From NCBI GenBank assembly GCA_903838415.1, contig CAILYI010000198.1, positions 1-64,000 of the forward strand: 64,000 nt of DNA, written 5' to 3'. Made by a program: the position numbers and the translations under genes. This stretch comes from an uncultured Anaerolineae bacterium (lineage in GTDB: Bacteria > Chloroflexota > Anaerolineae > Anaerolineales > Villigracilaceae). How positions within the stretch are numbered: position 1 is the stretch's first letter; each line of letters starts with the position of its first letter. A model generated the notes under the pieces. That model did not search any database and was not told where the DNA came from. It saw nothing but the letters and a program-made list of their open reading frames with translations. Of this stretch, positions 1 through 7,279 are shown one piece after another.

Positions 1-29
1 CCGTCCAGTTTTTGGGGTCCACTACAGTG

Positions 30-72
30 AATTTGACCCGGTCAAAGTTTAATTTGACCGGGTCAAATTTTT
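30..72 (+). terminator. Intrinsic terminator of a gene left of the window
   Basis: Positions 30-46 and 53-69 are perfect 17-base inverted repeats around a 6-base loop, followed by a T run to 72. Each arm is itself a 15-base palindrome (TTTGACCCGGTCAAA at 32-46 and TTTGACCGGGTCAAA at 53-67), with centres 21 bp apart. The T tail is on the + strand only, so it would end a gene entering from the left. Two palindromes two helical turns apart could also be a tandem operator. Confidence 0.75.
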
Positions 73-136
73 AAAGCCCAAAAACGCCTGCCAGGATGCC
101 CAGCAATTCTCGGGGGACAGATTCTTCCTTTAGCAC

Positions 137-142
137 TATAAT
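137..142 (+). promoter_or_regulatory. Possible -10 box upstream of the first gene
   Basis: A consensus TATAAT lies 44 bp before the chosen ATG at 186, between the terminator and the ribosome binding site. I see no good -35 hexamer at 16-18 bp, so this is only a candidate. Confidence 0.4.
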
Positions 143-185
143 TCATCCAACGAACTTTAATGCCACCAGCGTACCAGGAGACCTT

Positions 186-1091
186 ATGACCCGGGATAAG
201 AAAAAGGCTGAATCAACTTTGGAAGTCTCACCAGCAGAAGAGAATAACCCAACGCCAGCGCTTGCGCCTGAAGTGCAGGAGAAATATATCCCACAGCACC
301 CCGAAAACTCCGCACCGCAGAAAACGCCCACTTTTGGACGACGGGCATGGAGCGTGTTCGTATTCCTTTTCAAACTGACCCTGACCCTCGCCATTCTGGC
401 TGCGCTTGGAATCGGCCTGTATATTGGCGTACCGATCGTCTATAACAAATACATCCTGCCGGTGCAAAACAACACCGCGCAGTTGACAATTCTCGAAACC
501 CGCCAACAACAACTCAGCGCACAGTTAGTCACTTTACAGGCACAAATCGATGCAGTATCCACCCAACAGGCAGACGACATCCAATCCATCACGGAACTGG
601 AGACGCGGCTGAAAACGCTCGAAACAGAAATCGCCGCGCAAACTCAAACCCTGGCGGCGCTCGAAAAATCCCAGGTAACGCTGCAAAACGACAACGACGC
701 GGCGAAAGCGGAACTTGACCGTCAAATCAAACTGCTCAAAAGCATGGAGCTGCTTTCACGCGCGCGCCTGTTCCTGTATCAAAGCAATTTTGGACTGGCA
801 AAACAGGATGTCCAGGCTGCCCGGGAACTCCTCGCGGAAATCCAGCCGACAGCGCCGCAGCCGCTTAACACGGAATTGGCCGAGGTTGTCCACCGCCTTG
901 ATCTGACGCTTGCCAGCCTGCCCGCCTTCCCGGTCGCGGCCAGTGACGATCTGGATATTGCCTGGCAAATCCTGCTGCAAGGCATCCCAACCGCGCCCGT
1001 CATCACAGAAATCCCCACCGGGACGCTGCCGCCCGAAAATACGGACACCCCATCTACAACCCCCACCCCCGCCGCGACAGCCACCCCTTAA
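186..1091 (+). CDS. Membrane-anchored coiled-coil protein (hypothetical)
   Basis: No family recognised; 301 residues. A polar, Pro/Glu-rich N-terminal segment of about 50 residues precedes one strong membrane helix (about residues 55-86). A long Gln/Leu/Glu-rich stretch follows (about 100-190) with heptad-like spacing typical of a coiled coil, and the protein ends in a Pro/Thr-rich tail. This suggests a cytoplasmic N terminus and an extracytoplasmic coiled coil. The start at 186 is chosen because AGGAG at 176-180 lies 5 bp upstream; an in-frame ATG at 96 lacks such a site. The gene is 11 bp from the nuclease gene that follows, so the two are probably cotranscribed, though nothing in the sequence links them functionally. 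Confidence 0.75.
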   Translation: MTRDKKKAESTLEVSPAEENNPTPALAPEVQEKYIPQHPENSAPQKTPTFGRRAWSVFVFLFKLTLTLAILAALGIGLYIGVPIVYNKYILPVQNNTAQLTILETRQQQLSAQLVTLQAQIDAVSTQQADDIQSITELETRLKTLETEIAAQTQTLAALEKSQVTLQNDNDAAKAELDRQIKLLKSMELLSRARLFLYQSNFGLAKQDVQAARELLAEIQPTAPQPLNTELAEVVHRLDLTLASLPAFPVAASDDLDIAWQILLQGIPTAPVITEIPTGTLPPENTDTPSTTPTPAATATP

Positions 1092-1102
1092 TTCCCGCGA
1101 TC

Positions 1103-1945
1103 ATGCCCGAAACCAGCCCGCTCAAAACTGAACTGCCTGCTCCTTTTCTCTTCTCGCAATCGTCCTTGCAAGATTATGACGAGTGCGCCCGACGCTTCCA
1201 ATTGCGCTACATTGAGCAGTTGCGCTGGCCGGCAATCGAAACCGCGCCAGTGCTGGAAAACGAACGCCGCCAGGTTGAGGGCCAGCAATTCCATCGCATG
1301 CTGCAACAGTATCTGCTCAGCCTGCCCGCCGATACTCTGACGCGCATGGCTAACACTGAAAATCTCGGCCGCTGGTGGGAGAATTTCATCAAGTCGGACC
1401 TGGCGAATTTGGGCAAGCAGCAAGACGCCAATCTTTATCCCGAACTCACGCTTTCAGCGCCCATCGGACGGCATCGCATCATGGCAAAATATGACCTGAT
1501 CGCCCTGAAGCCTGGCGCCGCAACCATTTTTGACTGGAAAACCTATCACAAACGCCCCCAGGACGCCTGGATGTCTGCGCGCCTGCAAACAAAAGTCTAC
1601 CGCGCCTTGCTGATCGTCGCCGGAAGCCATCTCAACGCCCGGCAGCCCTTCGCCCCGCAACAGGTCGAAATGGTGTACTGGTACGCCGATTTCCCTGGCG
1701 AACCGGCCAAATTCCCCTACACGGAAGCCCAGCATCAACGCGACTGGAATAGCCTGAACATCCTGGTCAATGAAATTTCGGCCAAGCAAAGCTTTCCCAT
1801 GACCAGCGACGAGAAAAAATGTGCTTTCTGCCCCTATCGTTCCTACTGCGAACGCGGCATCCAGGCGGGCGAAGGCGATGAACTCGAAGCCGAAATCTCC
1901 GTCATGGACGTAACCCTGGAACAAATTCAGGAGATTGAATTTTAA
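1103..1945 (+). CDS. PD-(D/E)XK nuclease, RecB/Cas4/AddB type with Fe-S cysteines
   Basis: 280 residues. The sequence shows a nuclease of the RecB-like PD-(D/E)XK superfamily: His64, Asp131 in AKYDLIAL, and the DWK signature with Asp144 and Lys146. An N-terminal Cys28 and a C-terminal Cys240-x2-Cys243-x5-Cys249 cluster match the four-cysteine iron-sulfur staple of AddB and Cas4 nucleases. No helicase motifs and no cas genes are nearby, so it is a stand-alone nuclease. Its stop overlaps the recJ start by one base (TAATG), implying translational coupling and a shared role in DNA end processing or recombination repair. That role is inferred from context. Confidence 0.85.
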   Translation: MPETSPLKTELPAPFLFSQSSLQDYDECARRFQLRYIEQLRWPAIETAPVLENERRQVEGQQFHRMLQQYLLSLPADTLTRMANTENLGRWWENFIKSDLANLGKQQDANLYPELTLSAPIGRHRIMAKYDLIALKPGAATIFDWKTYHKRPQDAWMSARLQTKVYRALLIVAGSHLNARQPFAPQQVEMVYWYADFPGEPAKFPYTEAQHQRDWNSLNILVNEISAKQSFPMTSDEKKCAFCPYRSYCERGIQAGEGDELEAEISVMDVTLEQIQEIEF

Positions 1946-4245
1946 TGCGCTGGATCGACGCCCCGGCTCCCTCCGGCGCCGCATCCCTGCCCGAATTGCA
2001 TCCGCTCGTCGGGCAGAATTTGATGAAAAGGGGACTGACGGATTCTGCCTCAGCCCGGGCCTTTCTCGACCCGGACTTATACGCCCCGACTCCTGCCGAG
2101 GCGCTGCCGGGGCTTTCCGCCGCCGCTGAAAGGGTGGCCCAAACCATCCGCGCCGTAGAACCGATCTGCGTCTGGGGCGATTTCGACGTCGACGGGCAAA
2201 CCTCCACGACAGTCCTTGTCCAGACCCTGCAAGCCCTCGGCGCGGACGTTTCCTATCACATCCCGGTCCGCAAAAACGAATCGCACGGCGTCAACATCGA
2301 AAACCTGGCACGGATCATCGCCCAGGGCGTCAAACTGGTCGTCACTTGCGACACAGGCATCACCGCGCACGAGGCGGTGCACTACGCTCGGGAACGCGGC
2401 GTTGAAATGATCATCACCGACCACCACGATCTGCCGCCAGAACTGCCCCAGGCGGCGGCAGTCGTCAATCCCAAGCTTTTACCCGAAAACCATCCGCTGG
2501 CAACGCTGGCGGGCGTCGGAGTGGCATACAAGCTGGCAGAAAAGCTCCTGTCGATGCGCGACGAGAAAACAATCGACGGCAAATTTCCCCTCAGCGCTGA
2601 CGCACTGCTGGATCTGGTTGCGCTTGGTCTCGTCGCTGATCTGGCCATTTTGCGCGGGGACGCGCGCTACCTTGTCCAAAAAGGTCTCCAGGCATTGCGC
2701 AATACGCAGCGCCTGGGCTTGAAAACGATCATGGGATTGGCCGAACTTGCGCCCGCCCATCTGACCGAGGAACATATCGGCTTTACGCTTGGGCCGCGCA
2801 TGAATGCGCTCGGCCGTCTCGGCGACGCCAATCCAATCGTCGAGCTGCTGACCACATCCGACCCCGTGCGCGCCAACGTACTGGCCGTGCAACTGGAAGG
2901 GCTGAATATCGAGCGGAAACTGCTCTGCGACCAGGTTTACCAGGCCGCAGAAGCGCAGTTGCGCGAAAACCCGGAATTGCTGGCACAGCCGGTCATCGTG
3001 CTGGCGCATCCGCTCTGGCCGGGCGGCGTGGTGGGAATCGTCGCCAGCAAGCTGGTGGAACGCTACCGCAAGCCCGCCATTTTGATGACAGCGCCTAACG
3101 GTGAGCCGGTGCGCGGCTCCGCCCGCTCCGTGGAGGGGCTTAACATCACCGCGGCGATTGCGGCCCAAAAGGACATTCTGCTCGGCTTTGGCGGCCACCC
3201 CATGGCGGCGGGACTTTCGCTCGAAGCGGAAAAGTTGGCCGAGTTTCGGCGCAAGCTGTCAAAAACGGTGGAAAAGATGCTCGGGGAAGCCCGGATTGAA
3301 GAGGCCGTTCTCCAGATTGACGGCTGGCTCAATCTCGATGATGCCAATCTCGACCTTGCGGAACATCTCGAAAGCCTGGCGCCCTACGGACCGGGCAACG
3401 AAAAACTGACGCTTGCCAGCCGCAATTTGACGGTGAAAACATCTGTCAAGTTAGGCAAAAACAAGGAGCATCTCAAACTGACGGTTGAAGATGAAACTGG
3501 CGCTATTCAGCAAATTTTATGGTGGGATGGCGGCAGCGAGGAATTACCGGATGGCAAATTTGACCTGGCCTACACCCTGCGCGCCAGCGACTGGCGCGGC
3601 GTGCGGCAAGCCCAGCTCGAATTTGTCGATTTTCGGCTAGTGGAAGGTGAGAAGATTGCGGTTCAACGGAAGCCGCTTGAAGTGGTGGACTACCGAAGAG
3701 TAGAGCGAGGCCAGAGTCTGCTTGCGGCCTGCGAGCCAGCTTGCGAAATTTGGGCGGAAGGCGCGGATAAAAAGTCCGTCAACGGCTGCGACCGCCAGGA
3801 ATTGAAACCCGCTCAAACGCTGATCGTCTGGACGACGCCACCTTCACCGGAAGAACTCAAAAGCGCGCTGGAAGCCGTCAAACCGGAAAAGGTGCTTGTT
3901 TTTGCAATCAGCCCCGGCATGGATGAGTTGAAACCGTTTTTGGAACGTCTCGCCGGACTGCTGAAATTTGTGCTGAATAAAAAGGCGGGGAAAACCAGCC
4001 TGACGGAACTCGCCGCCGCTACCGCCCAGAAGGTTGCCGTCGCGCGACTGGGGCTGGAGTGGCTGTCGAAACGGGGGCAGGTTTCGGTGGAGTTTTCCGG
4101 GGAAAATCTCCATTTGACGGCGGGCGGCGTGTTGGATGAAATCGCCGCTTTGACGGTGGAATCCCAACTCCGTTCCCTGTTGCAAGAAACTGCGGCCTTC
4201 CGGGCCCATTTTGAAAAATCTGATCTTAAATCATTGCTGGGATGA
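1945..4245 (+). CDS. recJ: Single-stranded-DNA-specific exonuclease RecJ
   Basis: 766 residues. RecJ degrades single-stranded DNA 5' to 3' in recombination, mismatch and base-excision repair. The DHH-family motifs are clear: DFDVDG at residues 79-84, CDTGI around Asp136, and DHH at 159-161. A DHHA1-type segment with GGHPMAAG and an OB-like region follow. The last ~200 residues are less conserved and make the protein longer than the classical ~570-residue E. coli enzyme, as is common outside the Proteobacteria. It is coupled to the preceding nuclease by a 1-base overlap and to the next gene by a 4-base overlap (ATGA). Confidence 0.95.
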   Translation: MRWIDAPAPSGAASLPELHPLVGQNLMKRGLTDSASARAFLDPDLYAPTPAEALPGLSAAAERVAQTIRAVEPICVWGDFDVDGQTSTTVLVQTLQALGADVSYHIPVRKNESHGVNIENLARIIAQGVKLVVTCDTGITAHEAVHYARERGVEMIITDHHDLPPELPQAAAVVNPKLLPENHPLATLAGVGVAYKLAEKLLSMRDEKTIDGKFPLSADALLDLVALGLVADLAILRGDARYLVQKGLQALRNTQRLGLKTIMGLAELAPAHLTEEHIGFTLGPRMNALGRLGDANPIVELLTTSDPVRANVLAVQLEGLNIERKLLCDQVYQAAEAQLRENPELLAQPVIVLAHPLWPGGVVGIVASKLVERYRKPAILMTAPNGEPVRGSARSVEGLNITAAIAAQKDILLGFGGHPMAAGLSLEAEKLAEFRRKLSKTVEKMLGEARIEEAVLQIDGWLNLDDANLDLAEHLESLAPYGPGNEKLTLASRNLTVKTSVKLGKNKEHLKLTVEDETGAIQQILWWDGGSEELPDGKFDLAYTLRASDWRGVRQAQLEFVDFRLVEGEKIAVQRKPLEVVDYRRVERGQSLLAACEPACEIWAEGADKKSVNGCDRQELKPAQTLIVWTTPPSPEELKSALEAVKPEKVLVFAISPGMDELKPFLERLAGLLKFVLNKKAGKTSLTELAAATAQKVAVARLGLEWLSKRGQVSVEFSGENLHLTAGGVLDEIAALTVESQLRSLLQETAAFRAHFEKSDLKSLLG

Positions 4246-4679
4246 AAATTGTGATGGAAAAAATACCTGAACACGGTTCTTGTTTTGTGTGCGGAACGCA
4301 AAACCCGCATAGTATTGGGCTTTCCTGGTATCAAAAGGAGGATAAGTCCATTTACGCCGAGATGGTCTTCACCGAGGCGCACCAGGGGCCGCCCGCGCAC
4401 GTGCACGGCGGTGCTTCGGCGGCGGTACTGGATGAAGCGATGGGTGCGGTGGTATGGCGCGCGGGCTATTCGGTAGTGGCGGTCAATTTGGAAATAAATT
4501 ACAAGAAGCCGGTGCCGCTTGGAGAAAATATCACCATCGAGGCGCGGATCTTCGAAGTGCGCCCGCGCAAAATCCTGACCACCAGCGAAATGCGCCTGCC
4601 GGACGGCAGCATAGCCGTCACCGGCCGTGGAATTTACGTAGAAGCGCCGCATTTGTTCAAAAATAGCGGCTTCGATTAG
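4242..4679 (+). CDS. PaaI-like hotdog-fold thioesterase
   Basis: 145 residues. The sequence matches the PaaI/YbgC hotdog thioesterase group: HVHGG at residues 53-57 followed by AAVLDEAMG, with Asp64 as the probable catalytic acid, then a NYKKPVP strand typical of the fold. The family hydrolyses acyl- or aryl-CoA thioesters; the substrate cannot be read from the sequence. CFVCG near the N terminus is a CxxC pair. The start overlaps the recJ stop (ATGA); a second in-frame ATG lies 12 bp downstream. It is the last gene of this + strand cluster and is followed by a strong terminator. Confidence 0.85.
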   Translation: MKIVMEKIPEHGSCFVCGTQNPHSIGLSWYQKEDKSIYAEMVFTEAHQGPPAHVHGGASAAVLDEAMGAVVWRAGYSVVAVNLEINYKKPVPLGENITIEARIFEVRPRKILTTSEMRLPDGSIAVTGRGIYVEAPHLFKNSGFD

Positions 4680-4704
4680 GCTTTTGGGGCTATTTTCTGT
4701 ATCC

Positions 4705-4744
4705 AAACAAAAAAACGACGGAAAACCCCGTCGTTTTTTTGTTT
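4705..4744. terminator. Bidirectional intrinsic terminator
   Basis: A perfect 17-bp stem (4705-4721 with 4728-4744) encloses a 6-base loop. A-rich and T-rich flanks give a U tract on either strand. It sits between the convergent thioesterase and ABC ATPase genes. Confidence 0.92.
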
Positions 4745-4763
4745 GCGGCTTTTTCTTTAGGCG

Positions 4764-5516
4764 CTAATGAGTCAAAATCTGCGAAAGGAACAACTTGGTG
4801 CGGTCTTCCCTCGGGGTTTCAAAGACTGCTTTCGGTGTGCCGCTTTCGACAATTTGACCTTTGTCGAAGAAATACATCGTGTCGGCAACCGCGCGGGCAA
4901 AACCCATTTCATGCGTCACCACCAGCATGGTCATACCGGAGCGGGCGAGCTCAACCATCACGTCGAGCACTTCCTTGATCATTTCAGGATCAAGCGCCGA
5001 AGTTGGCTCATCAAACAGCATCACCTTGGGCTGCATGGCCAGTGCACGGGCAATCGCCACACGCTGCTGCTGACCGCCCGAGAGTTGGCCGGGGAATTTC
5101 TTGGCCTGCTCAGGAATGCCGACACGCTTTAACAATTGCAGCGCGGATTCTTCGGCCTTTTCCTTCGACCACTTGCGCACCTGCATTGGCGCAAGCATAA
5201 TATTGTCCATCACGGTCAGGTGCGGAAACAGGTTAAACTGCTGAAAAACCATGCCTGTTTCCATGCGAATCAGCTCGATATTATGCATATCGTTGGTCAA
5301 CTCGATACCATCGACAATGATTTGCCCTTTTTGGTGTTCTTCAAGCCGGTTAATGGTGCGGATGAAGGTGGATTTCCCCGAGCCAGACGGGCCAAAAATC
5401 ACTACCACCTCCCCCTTCTGCACTTCCATGTTCACATCCTTCAGAGCTTGGAAGTGTCCATACCATTTATTGACATCTTTGGCGATAATAATAGGTTGAC
5501 GTGTCTCGTCGCGCAT
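4764..5516 (-). CDS. glnQ: Polar amino-acid ABC transporter ATP-binding protein (GlnQ/HisP type)
   Basis: 250 residues from the preferred start. This is the ATPase that would energise a polar amino-acid importer. The sequence shows Walker A GPSGSGKS at about residues 42-49, the signature LSGGQ at 145-149, Walker B VMLFDEP with Asp-Glu at 169-170, and the TRLFLSQ-like C terminus typical of GlnQ. The ATG at 5516 has GGAG 5-6 bp upstream; a GTG 33 bp further out is less likely. No permease or binding-protein gene adjoins it, so its membrane partners must be encoded elsewhere. The gene symbol reflects the family, not a proven substrate. Confidence 0.9.
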   Translation of the reverse strand: MRDETRQPIIIAKDVNKWYGHFQALKDVNMEVQKGEVVVIFGPSGSGKSTFIRTINRLEEHQKGQIIVDGIELTNDMHNIELIRMETGMVFQQFNLFPHLTVMDNIMLAPMQVRKWSKEKAEESALQLLKRVGIPEQAKKFPGQLSGGQQQRVAIARALAMQPKVMLFDEPTSALDPEMIKEVLDVMVELARSGMTMLVVTHEMGFARAVADTMYFFDKGQIVESGTPKAVFETPREDRTKLFLSQILTH

Positions 5517-5577
5517 GATTACTCCGTTTGAACCGTTTTTGGAAACCACTCGAACTGCAATTATTTCTACACTAAGC

Positions 5578-6093
5578 CTAAATTTCAGCTGCGTCGCTCA
5601 AAGGAACAGAAATGGGCGCCAGGCGCGCGCGCGTCAATTCAACCAAATCTTTTACCGGTAGACACACATTTAACCCGCGTTGCCCGCCCGAGATGTGGAT
5701 TTCATCAAATTGCTGGGCCGAAGCATCGATGAGCACTTGAAAACCTTTATTGATCAGGGCTAGCGGGGAGATACCGCCTGCTTGCAGGCCGGTCAGCCCT
5801 TCGGCTTCCTTCTCCGTGGGCAGGCTGACTTTTTTCTCCCCGAGGGCTGAAGCCGTTAACTTTAAATCCACCTGCCTAGTGCCGGGGATGACCGCTAAAA
5901 CAGGTTTTCCGCTCGACCCGCCAGAACCGGCCTTCGGACGAATCACGACAATCGTTTTAAATACCCGTTCTGGCGGGATATTCAAAATCCGCGCCGTTTC
6001 GAGCGCTCCCAATTTTTCGGCAGGCGTCTCAAAAGCGGTGTATTTAATTTTTTTTGCATCCAAAAAACGGGTAATGTTGTTGACGGGCGGCAT
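5578..6093 (-). CDS. ybaK: YbaK/EbsC-type Cys-tRNA(Pro)/prolyl-tRNA deacylase
   Basis: 171 residues. The family hydrolyses mischarged aminoacyl-tRNA in trans, classically Cys-tRNA(Pro). Supporting features are the N-terminal [13 protein letters not shown], the ERVFKTIVV strand carrying the conserved lysine, LAVIPG, and the GGISPLAL segment near the substrate pocket. The ATG at 6093 is chosen over an upstream GTG/TTG context because the next residues match family N termini. There is no Shine-Dalgarno sequence, and a TATAAT box ends only 7 bp before this ATG, so the message may be leaderless. Confidence 0.87.
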   Translation of the reverse strand: MPPVNNITRFLDAKKIKYTAFETPAEKLGALETARILNIPPERVFKTIVVIRPKAGSGGSSGKPVLAVIPGTRQVDLKLTASALGEKKVSLPTEKEAEGLTGLQAGGISPLALINKGFQVLIDASAQQFDEIHISGGQRGLNVCLPVKDLVELTRARLAPISVPLSDAAEI

Positions 6094-6100
6094 GCGCCAT

Positions 6101-6128
6101 ATTATAAAACACCAGCGCAAATGAACAA
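6101..6128 (-). promoter_or_regulatory. Candidate leaderless promoter of ybaK
   Basis: On the minus strand TTGTTC (6128-6123), a 16-bp spacer and TATAAT (6106-6101) are followed by 7 bp and the ATG at 6093. Transcription would begin at or next to the start codon. Confidence 0.5.
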
Positions 6129-6156
6129 AGGGAACAGCCGGGAATTATGTGAATAA

Positions 6157-6192
6157 AAAAGGCAGGAAGCGTGGTCTCACTTCCTGCCTTTT
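6157..6192 (-). terminator. Intrinsic terminator after the two-TM hypothetical
   Basis: A 13-bp stem (6157-6169 with 6180-6192), 10-base loop, and on the minus strand a run of Ts down to 6155. It lies 17 bp past the stop of the gene at 6209-7195 and closes the long ffh-to-topA run. Confidence 0.85.
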
Positions 6193-6208
6193 CAAAGTTA
6201 CAACTGGT

Positions 6209-7195
6209 TTACTTTTTCGCCCAGATAGCCAGTTCGAGCGTGATGCGATCGAAGTAACTACCTTCCGGCAAAGCGCCCTGTCCATATTGCACGTCAGAGA
6301 CGGTGGCAATCATTTGCAGAGTCTGTGTTTCAAGAATAATCTGTTTCTGCGGAACGATGGGCATAAGCTCGCCCTTGGCTTCCAACTTCGAGCGGAAACT
6401 GGGATCATTGTAAGCATGGGGGCTCATCAAAACCTTGGTGACGGTCTGAATATCGTTTTTGTCAAACATCCAGACTTCGAAGGCGGTCACCTTCTTGGGA
6501 TCACCCACACCGATCGTTTCAGAGATGCCCACGCCGCATTCACCGAGGAACTCACCATACGCCGAATCGATGCTGAAGGAGTCATCAAACAAATCATCGC
6601 CGATGACATAAGTCGTCACATATTGAGCCACCGGGGGAGTCTCGCCCATGGCAACAAAGTCGGTTTTCTCAACTGCGCGGGCGATATCAGCGCCCTGCTG
6701 GGCAGGGGTTGTCTCACCGCTGCGACGTCCGCCGCGTAAAAGCCAGAAGGCGGCCGCGGCAACACCGGCCACCGCCAGGAGTCCGCCGAGAATAATCGCT
6801 ATGCTGACTCCAGCGCTGGCAGTGCCTGTCGACTCGGGCTGTGTCTCGCCCGGAGCGTAGGCATTCTTGTTCATCAGCAATTGCTCAAGCTGGGCAATGG
6901 AATTTGGATCCTGTTTCCCAGGGTTGGCTTTGATGCCTTGCAGCAAGTCATAACCATTGGAGCCCAGATCAGTGTAACGCTTGACAGCCAGGTTTTCATC
7001 ACCCGTGACGCGTAGAGAGTCAATCGTCATGCGCAAATACTCATCCTGCAAATCGGCACGCAAGAGACTTACCGGCGCGTTATACCATTCAACCGGCTGA
7101 ATTACCCAGCCCCAGACCAAACCTAGGGCAAGCCCAAGGATAATAGCCAGGGCTGCAACTACAATGGGTCGCTTTAACATCTCAGAAAATTTCAT
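6209..7195 (-). CDS. Two-helix membrane protein of unknown function
   Basis: 328 residues, no family recognised. One membrane helix lies near the N terminus (about residues 12-32) and a second at about 131-152, which ends in the positively charged RGGRRSG. Between them is a helical region of about 95 residues (WYNAPVSLLRADLQDEYLR). After the second helix is an acidic, beta-rich globular region of about 160 residues (VTAFEVWMFDKNDIQT). The likely topology is an external loop and a cytoplasmic C-terminal domain. The start has GGAG well placed upstream. It is 84 bp downstream of topA and is probably the last gene of that transcript. Confidence 0.75.
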   Translation of the reverse strand: MKFSEMLKRPIVVAALAIILGLALGLVWGWVIQPVEWYNAPVSLLRADLQDEYLRMTIDSLRVTGDENLAVKRYTDLGSNGYDLLQGIKANPGKQDPNSIAQLEQLLMNKNAYAPGETQPESTGTASAGVSIAIILGGLLAVAGVAAAAFWLLRGGRRSGETTPAQQGADIARAVEKTDFVAMGETPPVAQYVTTYVIGDDLFDDSFSIDSAYGEFLGECGVGISETIGVGDPKKVTAFEVWMFDKNDIQTVTKVLMSPHAYNDPSFRSKLEAKGELMPIVPQKQIILETQTLQMIATVSDVQYGQGALPEGSYFDRITLELAIWAKK

Positions 7196-7279
7196 CTAGC
7201 GCTCCTTCCGCGGAACGAACATTTTATCTATTATACAAGAAATTGGATTGCTGGTGAGATTTCTACCCACCCAATAATT

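Noticed and set aside
1103-1945. Cas4 nuclease pointing to a CRISPR locus
   Set aside because: Cas4-like cysteines and motifs are also typical of AddB/RecB-like repair nucleases; no repeats or other cas genes occur in the window and it is coupled to recJ.
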